NCBI RefSeq assembly: GCF_000973545.1
Contig: NZ_CP010049.1
Coordinates: forward strand, 620,001-684,000
DNA: 64,000 nt
Direction of reading: 5' to 3'
Source: Blochmannia endosymbiont of Camponotus (Colobopsis) obliquus
GTDB lineage: Bacteria; Pseudomonadota; Gammaproteobacteria; Enterobacterales; Enterobacteriaceae
A model generated the notes under the pieces. It saw only the letters and a program-made list of their open reading frames with translations. It ran no database searches and was not told the DNA's origin. The position numbers were made by a program, and so were the translations under genes. Positions 43,309-61,086 of this stretch are shown in pieces; the first letter of the stretch is position 1, and the number at the start of each line of letters is the position of its first letter.

Positions 43309-44700
43309 ATGATTAATAAAGAAAACAACGTCATATTTAATAAAACGATAAACAAACACCAACAATTTCTTAAAGAATTACCAAAAATTCCTCAAAATAT
43401 TGAAGATATAAAAATATTACATAACCCAAAAGAATTCTATCAAACTTTATTACATTCAATAATTACTGCTACACAACACATATTTCTTGTAGTTTTATAT
43501 CTAGAACAAGATCAAGGAGGACATAAGATTCTTGAAACCATTTTTCAAACAAAACAAAAAAAACCCGAAATCAAAATTGCAATATTAGTAGATTGGCATA
43601 GGGCACAACGTGGACGCTTAGGTGTAACAACTAATTATACAAATATTGAATGGTATCGTTATATGTCCAAAACACACCCAGATATTGATGTACCAATATA
43701 TGGAGTACCAATTCATAATCGTGAAGCACTTGGTGTTTTACATTTAAAAGGATTTATTATAGATGATTTAGTAATTTATAGCGGAGCAAGTTTTAACAAT
43801 ACATATTTACATCAAAAAGAAAAATATAGATATGATAGATATCACTTAATTAAAAATAAAATATTAGCCGATATAATGTTAAACTACATAAAAAAATATC
43901 TATTGACTGCTGACGCAGTCAATAGATTAGATAAAAATAACAAACTAAATATCCTAAAAATTAAAAAAAAAATAAAACTATTTAGACAATCATTAAAAAA
44001 ATCTTCATATATCTGCTACAATACAAATGCTAAATACACAAACACTAAAAATGAACTAACAATTACCCCATTAGTAGGTTTAGGTAAACAAAATAATCTC
44101 AACAAAACTATTCAACACTTAATATGTGCAACTGAAATTAAATTAATACTATGCACACCATACTTTAACCTACCCACCTCATTAATACAGAATTTAATAC
44201 AACTATTACATCAAAATAAACAAATAGAAATTATAGTGGGCGATAAAACAACCAATGACTTTTTTATTCCAGAAGATCAACCTTTTAAAATTATTGGTAT
44301 TTTACCTTATTTGTATGAAATTAATTTAAAAAATTTTATTAATAAATTTCAAAACCATATAAATACTGGACAAATGCAAATTAAAATATGGAAAGATAAT
44401 AATAATAGCTTTCATTTAAAAGGTATTTGGATCGATGATAAATATCAATTATTAACTGGAAGCAACCTTAATCCTAGAGCATGGAGACTAGATTTAGAAA
44501 ATGCACTATTAATACATGATCCACAGAACAAACTTAAACAACAAAAAACTTATGAATTAAATAATATTCAATTACACACAAAAATTATTAATCATTATAA
44601 TTCATTGCAAAATATTACCGATTATCCAACCAAAATTCGTAAATTAATACTTAGATTAAGACGCACTTATTTTGATCGTATTATTAATAAAATACTTTAA
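43309..44700 (+). CDS. pssA: Phosphatidylserine synthase
   Basis: Phospholipase-D-superfamily enzyme making phosphatidylserine, the precursor of phosphatidylethanolamine. It is 463 residues (E. coli 451). Two HKD motifs are intact: HLKGFIIDDLVIYSGASFNN near residues 144-163 and HLKGIWIDDKYQLLTGSNLN near 368-387. The extra length is in a lysine-rich stretch around residue 200-245. In E. coli pssA lies next to the rrnG operon; here it also abuts the 23S gene, convergently. Confidence 0.97.
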   Translation: MINKENNVIFNKTINKHQQFLKELPKIPQNIEDIKILHNPKEFYQTLLHSIITATQHIFLVVLYLEQDQGGHKILETIFQTKQKKPEIKIAILVDWHRAQRGRLGVTTNYTNIEWYRYMSKTHPDIDVPIYGVPIHNREALGVLHLKGFIIDDLVIYSGASFNNTYLHQKEKYRYDRYHLIKNKILADIMLNYIKKYLLTADAVNRLDKNNKLNILKIKKKIKLFRQSLKKSSYICYNTNAKYTNTKNELTITPLVGLGKQNNLNKTIQHLICATEIKLILCTPYFNLPTSLIQNLIQLLHQNKQIEIIVGDKTTNDFFIPEDQPFKIIGILPYLYEINLKNFINKFQNHINTGQMQIKIWKDNNNSFHLKGIWIDDKYQLLTGSNLNPRAWRLDLENALLIHDPQNKLKQQKTYELNNIQLHTKIINHYNSLQNITDYPTKIRKLILRLRRTYFDRIINKIL

Positions 44701-44760
44701 AAAATATTAACTACTATTCATTATATGCTACAACAAACAATTAAAAAATTTAAACATTGT

Positions 44761-47695
<2,935 letters not shown>

Positions 47696-47851
47696 CCACA
47701 ATTTTTTAATAAAAATATTTCAACAACAAACAAAAAAACACTTACATTTCGCTTATGTTATACACACAAGCAAATCTAAATTAAATCCGAAAATATCATT
47801 AAATAAAAATTAACAAAATGCAAGTATTTTAATTTTTACATATCACCAAAC

Positions 47852-47863
47852 TGTTAAAGAACA
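47852..47863 (-). promoter_or_regulatory. boxA antitermination element in the 16S-23S spacer
   Basis: On the minus strand the spacer between tRNA-Glu and 23S carries TGTTCTTTAACA, 11 of 12 identical to E. coli rrn boxA (TGCTCTTTAACA). NusB/NusE bind this RNA and recruit the antitermination complex. Confidence 0.8.
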
Positions 47864-47901
47864 AATTTTTACATATAACTTAATAAAACGCACAACAATT
47901 A

Positions 47902-47974
47902 CGTCCCCTAGGGGGTTCGAACCCCTGTTACCGCCATGAAAGGGCAGTGTCCTGGTCCACTAGACGAAGGAGAC
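47902..47974 (-). tRNA. tRNA-Glu (UUC anticodon)
   Basis: 73 nt in the 16S-23S spacer. On the minus strand it begins gtctccttcgtctag, has the anticodon loop cctttcatgg with TTC, and the T arm aggggttcgaacccc. The acceptor stem pairs with one G-U. It differs from E. coli tRNA-Glu at only a few bases. The CCA end is not encoded (gacg is followed by taatt), so it depends on a CCA-adding enzyme. Confidence 0.97.
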
Positions 47975-48114
47975 TAAATACATTGTCATTAAGAATAAAA
48001 ATTTTTATTACTATATTTACAACTCTACTTTTACAATTCAAACCAACTTTTACTCCTATCTTAAGCGTATAAACCACTATGTAGGTGTTACATAAATTCA
48101 TCCTTATTCAGTTA

Positions 48115-49712
<1,598 letters not shown>

Positions 49713-49854
49713 AATTTCTATTCATAACTACTACTTAAAAAAAACTAACCAACTTGATTAAATACTCAAATAAGTCACATCTCTCTTATCTTATAAAAAA
49801 AAGATGTTTGACTTCATTATGCAACACCTACACACATACTGTTATATAATAAAT

Positions 49855-49866
49855 TATTAAAGAACA
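49855..49866 (-). promoter_or_regulatory. boxA antitermination element in the rRNA leader
   Basis: On the minus strand TGTTCTTTAATA lies about 140 nt upstream of 16S, 10 of 12 identical to E. coli boxA, and is followed by AATTTATTA much like the E. coli leader. Its position downstream of the promoter is as expected. Confidence 0.75.
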
Positions 49867-49918
49867 TATACCATATTACATTAATTACAATCTTCAAATG
49901 AAAAAATAAACTATAGCC

Positions 49919-49947
49919 ATCTTAATTCCTTTTGCATAAAACGTCAA
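49919..49947 (-). promoter_or_regulatory. rRNA operon promoter
   Basis: On the minus strand TTGACG (49942-49947), a 17-nt spacer and TAAGAT (49919-49924), followed by a G/C-containing discriminator ggc typical of stringently controlled stable-RNA promoters. AT-rich sequence upstream could act as an UP element. boxA and 16S follow in order. Confidence 0.75.
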
Positions 49948-50285
49948 GCATATTTTGATTGTCTAATATTATATATTATAATTTAAGCGTACTATTATTT
50001 TAACGTCCATAATTCAATAAAATAATTAATAAGTTTATCTTCTTAATTAAAAAAATAAATAAACACATTCACAAAAAAATATTGTAAAAAACTATAAAAA
50101 TGTTTACATTTGTATGAACTATTTTCATTATGGTATAAGTATACATTTTGCTATAAGATAATACACAAAAATATATTACACATAACACATATATTCATTT
50201 TGCATAAATATATCACATTATTAATATTGATAATGAAACAGACACATCTAAAATTAACACCTTAATAAAAGGATAATCAAAAAAA

Positions 50286-51884
50286 ATGCAACAAGAATAT
50301 CCTATTCGTCGAGTATTAATTAGTGTATATGACAAAACTGGAATTATAAAATTTTCTACAAATCTACATCATAAAGGTATTCAAATAATTTCAACTACAG
50401 GTACTGCCTCTTTACTTAAAAAGGCAGGATTACCAATTATAGAAATTTCCAACTATATTAATTTTCCAGAAATAATGGATGGACGTATAAAAACTCTACA
50501 TCCTAAAATATATGGTGGAATCCTAGCAAGACGTAATATTGATGATGAAATTATGAAAACATTGAATATTAAACCAATAGATATGGTAGTAATCAATCTG
50601 TATCCTTTTAACACAACAAAAGAAAAAAAAAATCCTCTTCAAGAAAAAATCATAGAAAATATTGACATCGGTGGTCCTAGTATGATTAGAGCTGCAGCAA
50701 AAAACTACCAACGTGTAGCCATCGTAATACATAACTATGATTACATACCTATAATTTCTGAAATGAATAAAAACAATAATGCACTTACTATAAATACTAA
50801 ATTTCAACTAGCATCAAAAGCTTTTGAACATATTGCTACATATGATAAAAAAATTGCTGACTACTTTAAAAATAAAAAATTCATTAAACAAAAAAAATAC
50901 CCCATACATAATTTACCAAAAAGTTTTAATATTATGGAAGAACAATTTATAAAAACAAAAAATGTACGTTATGGCGAAAATCAACATCAACGTGCAGCAT
51001 TTTATATAAATACAAAAATTTCCAACAAACTATCAATAAATAAATTAAAAAAAATACAAGGAAAAGATCTATCTTATAATAATATTGTAGATATCGATAC
51101 TGCTTTAGAATGTATACAAATGTTTAGAAAACCAACCTGTATAATATTAAAACATAGTAACCCATGCGGAGTAGCTAGCGCACAAACAATTCATTCTGCC
51201 TATACTAAAGCATATCAAACTGATCCTGTTTCTGCGTTTGGAGGTGTTATTGCATTAAATAAACCTTTAGATTTTCATACTGCTAAAACTATTATTCAAC
51301 AACAATTTACTGAAATAATCATTGCACCACATATCAACACAAATACTCTAAATATATTAAAAACAAAAAAAAATTTAAGAATAATAAGTTACGGAAATAA
51401 TTTTATAGCACCACCCAACATAAATTTAAAACTACTACATGGTGGTGGCCTTTTAATACAAGAACATGATGCAAAAAAAATCAATATTAAAAAAATAAAT
51501 ATAGTTACAAAACGCCGACCTAACAACAAGGAAATGAAAGATGCATTGTTTTGCTGGAAAATTATAAAATTTGTTAAATCCAATGCAATAGTATATGCTC
51601 GCAACTACCAAACCATTGGTATTGGTAGTGGACAAATGAGCAGAATATTCGCAACAAAAATTGCGGCAATTAAAGCAAAAGATGCAGGATTAAAAATTCA
51701 TGGAGCAACTATGGCTTCCGACGCATTTTTTCCCTTCTGTGATAATATAGAAATTGCTGCAAAAATTGGCATACGCTGCATAATCCAACCAGGTGGATCA
51801 ATTAAAGACGGAGAAATAATTGACGCCGCTAATAAACATAATATAGCAATGATTTTTACTCATGTACGACATTTCAAACATTAA
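50286..51884 (+). CDS. purH: Bifunctional AICAR transformylase/IMP cyclohydrolase
   Basis: Performs the last two steps of IMP synthesis. It is 532 residues (E. coli 529). The N-terminal cyclohydrolase shows RRVLISVYDKTGI and the MGS-like fold; the transformylase carries the catalytic LKHSNPCG (Lys-His) and the C-terminal HGATMASDAFFPF and IIQPGGSIKDGEII. purD, which follows purH in E. coli, is absent. Its IMP product feeds guaB. It is divergent from the rRNA operon, as next to E. coli rrnE. Confidence 0.97.
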   Translation: MQQEYPIRRVLISVYDKTGIIKFSTNLHHKGIQIISTTGTASLLKKAGLPIIEISNYINFPEIMDGRIKTLHPKIYGGILARRNIDDEIMKTLNIKPIDMVVINLYPFNTTKEKKNPLQEKIIENIDIGGPSMIRAAAKNYQRVAIVIHNYDYIPIISEMNKNNNALTINTKFQLASKAFEHIATYDKKIADYFKNKKFIKQKKYPIHNLPKSFNIMEEQFIKTKNVRYGENQHQRAAFYINTKISNKLSINKLKKIQGKDLSYNNIVDIDTALECIQMFRKPTCIILKHSNPCGVASAQTIHSAYTKAYQTDPVSAFGGVIALNKPLDFHTAKTIIQQQFTEIIIAPHINTNTLNILKTKKNLRIISYGNNFIAPPNINLKLLHGGGLLIQEHDAKKINIKKINIVTKRRPNNKEMKDALFCWKIIKFVKSNAIVYARNYQTIGIGSGQMSRIFATKIAAIKAKDAGLKIHGATMASDAFFPFCDNIEIAAKIGIRCIIQPGGSIKDGEIIDAANKHNIAMIFTHVRHFKH

Positions 51885-52061
51885 TTGCAGTTTAAACAAA
51901 AATCAAAAACATACAATCATAATAATATCTTACTCAAACAACATAGCAACAAAAAATTTCCCCTATGTTCATTTCTCTCCATATTTAAACACAACTCAAC
52001 CCAATCAAATATTTAAATTATTAAAAATTAATATGTAATTACACGATAAAACTATATAATA

Positions 52062-52334
52062 TCAATTAATTATTTTTTTTACAGATCTACTAAAAACAAA
52101 TGTTGGTACTTTACTCGATAAAATTTTCATTCTTTTGCCAGTCTGAAGATTATAACCGATACGTGTCTGAAGATTTTTAACTTTAAAAACACCAAAACCT
52201 ACTAATTTTACTGTATTGCCTAATTTAAGAGATGCAATTATCTCTGACAAAATTGTTTCTAAAACTAATTTTACTTGAACTTTAGAAATACTATGCTCAT
52301 TAACAATGACATCAATCATTTGAGTTTTATTCAT
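52062..52334 (-). CDS. hupA: DNA-binding protein HU-alpha
   Basis: Nucleoid-associated DNA-bending protein; 90 residues from the ATG at 52334 (MNKTQMIDVI), equal to E. coli HupA. AGGGA lies 8 nt upstream of this ATG; upstream in-frame ATGs are rejected because they add eight non-homologous residues. The dimer core VKLVGFGVFKVKN is kept. The DNA-binding arm has drifted: E. coli RTGRNPQTGK is RIGYNLQTGK, replacing the conserved Arg-Asn-Pro with Tyr-Asn-Leu. Confidence 0.96.
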   Translation of the reverse strand: MNKTQMIDVIVNEHSISKVQVKLVLETILSEIIASLKLGNTVKLVGFGVFKVKNLQTRIGYNLQTGKRMKILSSKVPTFVFSRSVKKIIN

Positions 52335-52576
52335 ACAATCATCCCTAAGTAACATCATATGTTCAAATATTAAAAAAACAACTAATCCTTATAAAATACT
52401 TAAAAAATTTAAACATAGATTCATGTTCCAATTTCATACATATTTCACATATATATAAATGATTAATTATTATTAAAATATACAAAAACGCGCAATACTA
52501 TAAATAAAAACTTAATAAATAAAACAACATAACAATTTATTTCACCTAACTAAATAAAATATAAACTAACTCTATG

Positions 52577-55500
52577 CTAATTATCACTATTACTATGAAC
52601 TAATTTCGTAGCATTTAATAATTCAGCTAAATTAGCTGATGCTTCATCGGCAGTGATAGAAGAAGATATAGACTCACCCTTGCGCTGATTATCATTACGA
52701 GAACGAGTTCTTTCTTGATGATAAGAATATCCAGTACCAGCAGGAATCAATCGTCCAACAATAACATTTTCTTTCAAGCCACGTAATTCGTCGTTTTTAC
52801 CAGATACAGACGCTTCTGTTAATACACGCGTAGTTTCCTGGAATGATGCTGCAGAAATAAACGACTCTGTAGCTAAAGAGGCCTTAGTAATACCTAACAA
52901 ATCACGAGAAAAAACAACTATTTTTTTTCCTTCATGTTTTAATTGACGATTAACAATTTTTACACGAAAATATTCTGTTTGTTCCCCTTCCAAAAATTCA
53001 GAATTACCAGAATCAATAATAGTAACTTTACGCAACATCTGTCTAATAATAACCTCAATGTGCTTATCATTTATCTTAACACCTTGAAGACGATAAACTT
53101 CTTGTACTTCATTAATAATATAATTAGTAACAGCATGTACACCACGTAAACGTAAGATGTCATGAGGAGATTCTGGTCCATCTGAAATAACATCACCACA
53201 CTCTACAAATTCACCTTCAAAAACATTCAGTTGACGCCATTTAGGAATCATTTCTTCATAATTATCATTACCATCAACAGGGGATATAATTAAACGACGT
53301 TTACCTTTTGTTTCTTTGCCAAAAGATACAATGCCACTAATTTCTGCAAGAATTGCCGCTTCTTTAGGACAACGAGCTTCAAATAAATCAGCAACACGAG
53401 GTAAACCACCTGTAATATCCTTTGTACCACTACTTTCATGCGGTAATTTCGCCAAAACATCTCCACAAGTAATCTTTGAACCATCTTCAAGTTGTATTAT
53501 TGTTCTACCAGGTAAAAAATACTGGACTGGTATATCTGTACCTGGAAGCAACAAATCCTGACCATCTATATTAACTATTTTTAATGCAGGACGCAATTCT
53601 CTACCACCGCTAGAACGTTCGGCTGTATCTAATACTACAATGGAAGACAAACCAGTAAAATCATCAGTTTGCCTCATAACACTTTGACCATCAATAATAT
53701 CAGTGAATTTAATATAACCACTAAATTCTGTAATAATAGGCATAGTATGAGGATCCCAATATGCAATTATTTCACCACCTATAACTTGCTCTTCATCACC
53801 TTTGGTCATCATTGCCCCGTAAGGCACTTTATAACTTTCTTTTGTACGACAAAAATTATCAACAACTCTTAATTCAGTATTACGAGAAGTAATTACAAAT
53901 TTACCAGCTTCATTGATAACAAATTTAGCATTATTCAAACGGACAATTCCACTATTTTTTACCTGAATACTTGATTCTGTAGCAGCACGAAATGCAGCAC
54001 CTCCAATATGAAAAGTACGCATAGTTAATTGAGTACCCGGCTCACCAATAGATTGAGCGGCAATAACCCCAATAGCCTCACCTTCATTTACAAGTTGCCC
54101 ACGAGCTAAATCACGTCCATAACAATAAGCACAGACACCAAAATCAGTATCGCAAGTTACAACTGACCGCACTTTAAGACAATCTATCGAATTTTTTTCT
54201 AAAATATCACAACAATCTTCATCTAAAAGAGTATTACGAGATATTAAAATATCCGATGAGGTACCAGATCTAATAATATCTTCTGCTGTTACACGCCCTA
54301 ATACACGTTCACGTAATGATTCCTTTACATCACCACCTTCAATCAACGAACTCATAGTAATACTAGACACAGTACCACAATCTTTTTCAGTAACAACTAA
54401 ATCCTGAGCAACATCAACTAAACGACGAGTTAAATAGCCAGAATTAGCGGTTTTCAATGCAGTATCCGCTAATCCTTTACGAGCACCATGAGTAGAAATA
54501 AAATATTGTAAAACATTCAATCCCTCACGAAAATTTGCTGTAATAGGAGTTTCAATAATCGATCCGTCAGGTTTTGCCATTAAGCCACGCATACCAGCAA
54601 GTTGACGAATTTGTGCTGCTGAACCTCGTGCACCAGAATCAGCCATCATAAAAATATTATTAAACGAAGTCTGTAACTCATTTTTACCGTAACGATTGAC
54701 AACTAATTCAGTAGATAAATTATCCATCATCGCTTTAGCAACTCGTTCATTAGCAACAGCCCAAATATCTATTACTTTATTATAACGCTCTCCTGCAGTT
54801 ACCAAACCAGATTGAAATTGTTCTTGAATATCTGCTACTTCACTTTCTGCTTCATCAATGATTTCGACCTTCTTAATAGGAATCATCATATCATCAATAC
54901 CAACAGACGCTCCAGATCGAGCAGCATAAGCAAAACCTGTATACATAATTTGATCAGCAAAAATCACTGTTGGTTTTAAGCCTAATACCCGATAACAAGT
55001 ATTCAGCATATTCGATATCGCTTTCTTTCCTAAAACTTGATTAACTAATGTAAAAGATAATCCTTTAGGAACAATCATCCAAAGAATAGAACGACCAATA
55101 GTAGTATCAATAAGATGAGTATGCTCTAACCATTCATTTTCTCCATGTTGTTCATATTCGGTAATTCGAACTTTAACGCAAGCGTGTAAGTCTGCTAAAC
55201 CTAAACGATAAACACGTTCAGCTTCTTGTGGTCCAGATAATACCATACCCTCACCCTTACCATTAACACAATCTCTCGTCATATAATACAAACCTAAAAC
55301 AACATCTTGAGAAGGAACTATAATTGGTTCACCATTAGCTGGTGATAAAATATTGTTAGTAGACATCATTAATGCACGAGCTTCTAACTGAGCTTCTAAT
55401 GTCAATGGAACATGCACAGCCATCTGATCACCATCAAAATCTGCATTATACGCTGCACAAACTAAAGGATGTAACTGAATAGCTTTCCCTTCAATTAAAA

Positions 55501-56818
55501 TTGGTTCAAAAGCCTGAATACCTAAACGATGCAATGTAGGAGCTCTATTTAACATTACCGGATGTTCACGAATAACCTCATCTAACATATCCCATACTAT
55601 AGATTCTTCTCTTTCTACCATCTTTTTAGCAGTTTTAATAGTTGTAGCAAAACCACAAGTTTCCAATCTACCATAAATAAATGGTTTAAATAATTCAAGA
55701 GCCATTTTTTTAGGTAATCCACACTGATGTAAACGTAAATATGGGCCTACAGTAATAACTGAACGTCCAGAATAATCAACACGCTTACCTAACAAATTTT
55801 GACGAAACCTACCTTGTTTCCCCTTAATCATATCAGACAAAGATTTTAAAGGACGTTTATTAGAACCTGTTATAGCCCTACCACGACGACCATTATCTAA
55901 CAAAGCATCTACTGCCTCCTGCAACATACGTTTTTCATTACGAACTATAATATCGGGGGCTGAAAGATCCAATAAACGTTTTAATCTATTATTACGATTA
56001 ATAACTCGACGATATAAGTCATTTAAATCAGAAGTAGCAAAACGCCCTCCATCTAATGGTACTAAAGGACGTAAATCAGGAGGTAATACCGGTAAAACAT
56101 CAAGAATCATCCATTCAGGCTTATTATCAGATTGTAAAAAAGATTCAAGCAATTTGATACGCTTAGTTAATTTTTTACGCTTAGTATCAGAATTTGTTTT
56201 TTCTAATTCTTCACGCATTTCTTCACATTCGTGTTCTAAATCCATATTCTTTAATAAATATTGGATAGCTTCCGCACCCATTCTGGCTTCAAATTCATCT
56301 CCAAACTCCTCTAATGCATCTAAATATTGATCTTCAGTAAGAATTTGACGACACTCAAGAGTAGTCATACCGCTTTCAACAACTACATAAGATTCAAAAT
56401 ATAAAACACGCTCAATATCACGTAATGGCATATCTAAAAGTAAACCAATACGAGAAGGCAACGACTTCAAAAACCAAATATGAGCCGTCGGAGAAGCTAA
56501 TTCAATATGCCCCATACGCTCACGACGTACTTTACTCTGAGTAACTTCTACACCACATTTTTCACATACCACGCCCCGATGTTTTAATCGCTTATACTTA
56601 CCACATAAACATTCATAATCTTTAATAGGACCAAAAATACGTGCACAAAATAAACCATCTCTTTCAGGCTTAAAAGTACGATAATTAATTGTTTCTGGTT
56701 TTTTTACTTCACCAAATGACCATGACCTAATCATATCTGGAGAAGCTAAAGTAATCTTTATTACATCAAAATCTTCTAATTTAGTTTGATGTTTTAAAAA
56801 ATTAAATAAATTTTTCAC
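52577..56818 (-). CDS. rpoC: RNA polymerase beta' subunit
   Basis: Largest RNA polymerase subunit. It is 1,413 residues (E. coli 1,407). The N-terminal zinc site [20 protein letters not shown], the catalytic magnesium-binding [12 protein letters not shown] (near 55420), and the second zinc site with [15 protein letters not shown] are intact. It follows rpoB after 77 bp. Genes between rpoC and hupA in E. coli (thi, hemE, nudC, nfi) are gone. Confidence 0.99.
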   Translation of the reverse strand: MKNLFNFLKHQTKLEDFDVIKITLASPDMIRSWSFGEVKKPETINYRTFKPERDGLFCARIFGPIKDYECLCGKYKRLKHRGVVCEKCGVEVTQSKVRRERMGHIELASPTAHIWFLKSLPSRIGLLLDMPLRDIERVLYFESYVVVESGMTTLECRQILTEDQYLDALEEFGDEFEARMGAEAIQYLLKNMDLEHECEEMREELEKTNSDTKRKKLTKRIKLLESFLQSDNKPEWMILDVLPVLPPDLRPLVPLDGGRFATSDLNDLYRRVINRNNRLKRLLDLSAPDIIVRNEKRMLQEAVDALLDNGRRGRAITGSNKRPLKSLSDMIKGKQGRFRQNLLGKRVDYSGRSVITVGPYLRLHQCGLPKKMALELFKPFIYGRLETCGFATTIKTAKKMVEREESIVWDMLDEVIREHPVMLNRAPTLHRLGIQAFEPILIEGKAIQLHPLVCAAYNADFDGDQMAVHVPLTLEAQLEARALMMSTNNILSPANGEPIIVPSQDVVLGLYYMTRDCVNGKGEGMVLSGPQEAERVYRLGLADLHACVKVRITEYEQHGENEWLEHTHLIDTTIGRSILWMIVPKGLSFTLVNQVLGKKAISNMLNTCYRVLGLKPTVIFADQIMYTGFAYAARSGASVGIDDMMIPIKKVEIIDEAESEVADIQEQFQSGLVTAGERYNKVIDIWAVANERVAKAMMDNLSTELVVNRYGKNELQTSFNNIFMMADSGARGSAAQIRQLAGMRGLMAKPDGSIIETPITANFREGLNVLQYFISTHGARKGLADTALKTANSGYLTRRLVDVAQDLVVTEKDCGTVSSITMSSLIEGGDVKESLRERVLGRVTAEDIIRSGTSSDILISRNTLLDEDCCDILEKNSIDCLKVRSVVTCDTDFGVCAYCYGRDLARGQLVNEGEAIGVIAAQSIGEPGTQLTMRTFHIGGAAFRAATESSIQVKNSGIVRLNNAKFVINEAGKFVITSRNTELRVVDNFCRTKESYKVPYGAMMTKGDEEQVIGGEIIAYWDPHTMPIITEFSGYIKFTDIIDGQSVMRQTDDFTGLSSIVVLDTAERSSGGRELRPALKIVNIDGQDLLLPGTDIPVQYFLPGRTIIQLEDGSKITCGDVLAKLPHESSGTKDITGGLPRVADLFEARCPKEAAILAEISGIVSFGKETKGKRRLIISPVDGNDNYEEMIPKWRQLNVFEGEFVECGDVISDGPESPHDILRLRGVHAVTNYIINEVQEVYRLQGVKINDKHIEVIIRQMLRKVTIIDSGNSEFLEGEQTEYFRVKIVNRQLKHEGKKIVVFSRDLLGITKASLATESFISAASFQETTRVLTEASVSGKNDELRGLKENVIVGRLIPAGTGYSYHQERTRSRNDNQRKGESISSSITADEASANLAELLNATKLVHSNSDN

Positions 56819-56895
56819 AAGTGCTTCCTGTCAAATTAATCCACTAAAATAACTTAATAAAAAAATTAAAATTTAAATAATAAACGCTATATAAA

Positions 56896-59800
56896 TCAAT
56901 CTTCTAATTCAATATTAATACCGAGAGAACGAATTTCTTTTAACAACACATTAAAAGACTCTGGCATACCAGGCTCCATCATATGATTCGCATCTATAAT
57001 ATTTTTATACATTTTAGTTCGACCATTAACATCATCTGATTTGACAGTTAACATTTCTTGTAAAGTATAAGCTGCGCCATATGCCTCTAGCGCCCATACT
57101 TCCATCTCACCAAATCGTTGACCACCAAACTGTGCTTTCCCTCCCAAAGGCTGCTGAGTTACTAAACTATAAGAACCAGTTGAACGAGCATGCATTTTAT
57201 CATCAACTAAATGATTAAGTTTTAACATATACATATAACCTACTGTAACTGGTCGCTCAAATTTCTCTCCAGTGCAACCATCAAATAATGTAATTTGCCC
57301 AGAAATAGGCAAATTACTCAACTCTAATAACTCTTTAATTTCCTTTTCTTGTGCACCATCAAATACCGGAGTGGCAATGGGCATGCCAAACCTTAAATTT
57401 TCAGCCAATCTCCTGACTTCCTCATCAGAAAATGTATCAAGATTAACATGCTGACGAACACCATCACCTAAATTATAAGCTTTTTGAATAAATTCTCGCA
57501 ATTTATTTATATTATTATGCTGACGCAACATCTTATCTATCTTATCACCAATACCTTTTGCAGCCATACCAAGATGAGTTTCTAAAATTTGACCAATATT
57601 CATTCTAGACGGCACTCCTAATGGATTTAATACAATATCAACTGGAATGCCATTTTCATCATAAGGCATATCTTCAACCGGATTAATTTTAGAAATAACA
57701 CCTTTATTACCATGACGACCAGCCATTTTATCACCTGGCTGAATTTGACGCTTGACAGCTAAATACACTTTAACAACTTTTAATATACCAGGAGCTAAAT
57801 CATCTCCTTGAGTAATTTTATGATGCTTTAATTCTAATTTATTCTCAAATACACTTCTCAATTCAGAATATTGTTCAACTAATTGTAGCAATTGTTGATT
57901 TATTTCTAAATTATCCATACGTATTTCTAACCAATTAATACGAGATGTTTTTAATAAATATTCTTTTTCTATACCTCCAGATATCAAAATTTCATAAATA
58001 CGGGTAAATAGACCATCCTCAAGTATTTTAAACTCCTCAGTTAAATCCTTTTTAACCTTTCTCAATTGCATATCTTCAATATCTAAAGCACGTTTATCTT
58101 TTTCAACTCCTTCTCTAGTAAATACTTGTATATCAATAACAGTACCACAAACACCATTCGGAACGCGCAATGAAGAATCTTTCACATCAGAAGCTTTTTC
58201 ACCAAAAATAGCACGCAACAACTTTTCTTCAGGAGTTAACTGCGTCTCTCCTTTAGGAGTAACTTTGCCTACTAGAATATCTCCTCCAACTACTTCTGCT
58301 CCAATGTACACAATACCAGATTCATCAAGTTTAGAAAGTGCAGCCTCTCCTATATTAGGAATATCGGCAGTAATTTCTTCCTGACCTAACTTTGTATCGC
58401 GAGAAATACAAGCTAATTCTTGAATATGAATCGTTGTGAAACGATCTTCTTGCACTACACGTTCTGATATTAACATAGAATCTTCAAAATTGTATCCATT
58501 CCATGGCATAAAAGCAATACGCATATTTTGACCAAGAGCTAATTCACCTAAATCAGTAGACGATCCATCAGCTAATACATCCCCTATCTCAACTAATTCA
58601 TTCAAACAAACGCAAGGTTTTTGATTAATACAGGTATTTTGATTAGAACGTACATACTTAGTTAAATTATAAATATCAATTCCCGCTTCACCAATAAAAC
58701 GTCTTTCATTAGAATTAACATTAACAACAATACGTGATGCATCTACATACTGGACAATACCTCCACGTTTAGCTACTACTGTAACTCCGGAATCTACAGC
58801 AACAGCTCGCTCCATTCCAGTACCAACTAAAGGTTTTTCAGCACGCAAAGTAGGTACAGCTTGTCGTTGCATATTTGCACCCATAAGAGCCCTATTAGCA
58901 TCATCATGTTCAAGAAATGGAATCAAAGAAGCACCTACTGAAACCACTTGCTGAGTAGATACATCCATATAATCAACTTGATCAAACTTAAATAAACTAG
59001 ATTCACCCTTATGACGACAAGTCACCAATTCATTGGTAAATCGACCATCTTGATCAAGATTAGTATTTGCTTGTGCAATAACAAAATTTCCTTCTTCAAT
59101 AGCAGATAAATAATGAATTTTATTTGTAACTATACCATTTTGAACTCGGCGATAAGGTGTTTCTAAAAATCCATACTCATTCGATTGTGCATAAACAGAC
59201 AAAGAATTAATAAGTCCAATATTTGGTCCCTCAGGAGTCTCAATAGGACACACTCGACCATAATGAGTAGGATGTACATCACGTACTTCAAAACCAGCAC
59301 GTTCTCTAGTCAATCCACCTGGACCTAATGCGGAAATACGACGCTTGTGAGTAATTTCAGATAAAGGATTATTTTGATCCATAAACTGAGATAATTGACT
59401 AGAACCAAAAAATTCCTTTATCACAGCTGAAATTGGCTTAGCATTTATCATATCCTGAGGCATTAAAGAATCTAAATCCCCTAAAGACAAACGTTCCTTT
59501 ACCGTACGTTCTACTCTAACCAAACCAATTCTAAATTGATTTTCAGACATTTCACCTACTGAACGAACACGTCTATTACCAAGATGATCGATGTCATCAA
59601 CTTCACCTTTACCATTACGAATATCTATAAGTTTTTTAATTACATCAACAATATCATCCTTACTTAAAACACTGCCTCCTTCAATAATTTTCCGTTGTAA
59701 TGATCTATTAAATTTCATACGACCAACTGCCGAAAGATCATAACGTTCCTCTGAAAAAAACAAATTATCAAACAAATTTTCAGCTGCTTCACAAGTTGGG

Positions 59801-60924
59801 GGTTCACCAGGACGCATCATACGATAAATTTCTATTAATGCACTTAAACGATCGTAAGTAGAGTCAATACGTAAAGTTTTTGACATGTAATCACCGTGAT
59901 CTAAATCATTAGTAAAAATAGTTTCCAAAGATTTATATCCTGATTGTTTTAATTTAGACAATAATTCCAATGATAATGACGTATTAGCAGTAATAATGGT
60001 TTCACCAGAAACTACATCAATGTAATCTTTTATGACAATTTTATCTATAATATACTCAACAGGTACTTTAATTTTTCTAATATTATCTTTTTTTAATTCT
60101 CTAATATGACGGGAAGTAATACGACGACCTTTAGCAATATACACTACCCCATTACATTCAACATCAAACGATGCTGTCTCACCAAGCAACCTATCAGGAA
60201 TCAATTCCATATAAATATGCTGAGCGTGCATTTCATAAATTACTTTACTAAAAAATATATCCAAAATTTGTTGAGTATTATAATTTAATGCGCGCAAAAG
60301 GACAGTAACTGGCAATTTTCGTCGACGATCAATACGAACAAATAAATTATCTTTAGGATCAAACTCAAAATCTAACCAAGAACCACGATAAGGTATAATA
60401 CGTGCATTATACAATACTTTACCTGATGAATGCGTTTTTCCTTTATCGCTATCAAAAAATACACCAGGGCTACGATGTAATTGAGATACAACTACTCGCT
60501 CAATACCATTTATAATAAATGTACCATTATCAGTCATTAATGGTATTTCACCCATGTATACTTCCTGCTCTTTAATACTTCTTGCCACACATGCTAACAT
60601 TTCACGTTCGTAAATAACTAAACGAAGCTTAACACGAAGTGGAGCAGAAAAAGTAGCACCACGTGTCTGACATTCCTTAACGTCAAACACTGACTCATCT
60701 AAACGATAACTAATATATTGCAATTCAGCATTACCATTATAACTACGTATAGGAAAAACAGAACGAAAAGCTGCTTCCAATCCATACTGACCTTCGAGGT
60801 CTCGCTCAATAAATTTTCGAAAAGAATCAATCTGAATAGAAAGAAGATATGGAATATCTAAAACTTGAGGACGTTTCCCAAAATCCTTACGAATTCGTTT
60901 TTTTTCAGTATAGGAATACACCAT
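56896..60924 (-). CDS. rpoB: RNA polymerase beta subunit
   Basis: Catalytic RNA polymerase subunit. From the ATG at 60924 ([16 protein letters not shown]) it is 1,342 residues, exactly the E. coli length; GAGGAAA lies just upstream. A TTG four codons earlier is part of that ribosome site and is rejected. The rifampicin region reads [30 protein letters not shown] in pieces identical to wild-type E. coli at the main resistance positions. The C-terminal part contains [13 protein letters not shown]. Confidence 0.99.
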   Translation of the reverse strand: MVYSYTEKKRIRKDFGKRPQVLDIPYLLSIQIDSFRKFIERDLEGQYGLEAAFRSVFPIRSYNGNAELQYISYRLDESVFDVKECQTRGATFSAPLRVKLRLVIYEREMLACVARSIKEQEVYMGEIPLMTDNGTFIINGIERVVVSQLHRSPGVFFDSDKGKTHSSGKVLYNARIIPYRGSWLDFEFDPKDNLFVRIDRRRKLPVTVLLRALNYNTQQILDIFFSKVIYEMHAQHIYMELIPDRLLGETASFDVECNGVVYIAKGRRITSRHIRELKKDNIRKIKVPVEYIIDKIVIKDYIDVVSGETIITANTSLSLELLSKLKQSGYKSLETIFTNDLDHGDYMSKTLRIDSTYDRLSALIEIYRMMRPGEPPTCEAAENLFDNLFFSEERYDLSAVGRMKFNRSLQRKIIEGGSVLSKDDIVDVIKKLIDIRNGKGEVDDIDHLGNRRVRSVGEMSENQFRIGLVRVERTVKERLSLGDLDSLMPQDMINAKPISAVIKEFFGSSQLSQFMDQNNPLSEITHKRRISALGPGGLTRERAGFEVRDVHPTHYGRVCPIETPEGPNIGLINSLSVYAQSNEYGFLETPYRRVQNGIVTNKIHYLSAIEEGNFVIAQANTNLDQDGRFTNELVTCRHKGESSLFKFDQVDYMDVSTQQVVSVGASLIPFLEHDDANRALMGANMQRQAVPTLRAEKPLVGTGMERAVAVDSGVTVVAKRGGIVQYVDASRIVVNVNSNERRFIGEAGIDIYNLTKYVRSNQNTCINQKPCVCLNELVEIGDVLADGSSTDLGELALGQNMRIAFMPWNGYNFEDSMLISERVVQEDRFTTIHIQELACISRDTKLGQEEITADIPNIGEAALSKLDESGIVYIGAEVVGGDILVGKVTPKGETQLTPEEKLLRAIFGEKASDVKDSSLRVPNGVCGTVIDIQVFTREGVEKDKRALDIEDMQLRKVKKDLTEEFKILEDGLFTRIYEILISGGIEKEYLLKTSRINWLEIRMDNLEINQQLLQLVEQYSELRSVFENKLELKHHKITQGDDLAPGILKVVKVYLAVKRQIQPGDKMAGRHGNKGVISKINPVEDMPYDENGIPVDIVLNPLGVPSRMNIGQILETHLGMAAKGIGDKIDKMLRQHNNINKLREFIQKAYNLGDGVRQHVNLDTFSDEEVRRLAENLRFGMPIATPVFDGAQEKEIKELLELSNLPISGQITLFDGCTGEKFERPVTVGYMYMLKLNHLVDDKMHARSTGSYSLVTQQPLGGKAQFGGQRFGEMEVWALEAYGAAYTLQEMLTVKSDDVNGRTKMYKNIIDANHMMEPGMPESFNVLLKEIRSLGINIELED

Positions 60925-61086
60925 AACTTTCCTCAACTAATTTAAAATAAAATATAATATTATTATTAATTAATCATTATAAACGATCATTAGAAACAAA
61001 CATGCTTAAACAAATTATCACAATGTATCTATATAAGTACCTCATTATAAATTAAACATCAAGCTTAATTCACTTGCAAACTATTT

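Larger units (their letters stand above)
49713..50285. other. rRNA leader and divergent rrs/purH region
   Basis: 573 bp with the rRNA promoter, boxA and a leader hairpin (49772-49782 pairing with 49802-49814, two-nt bulge), plus the purH promoter region. The purH start is preceded by AAAGGA. No protein gene. Confidence 0.7.
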
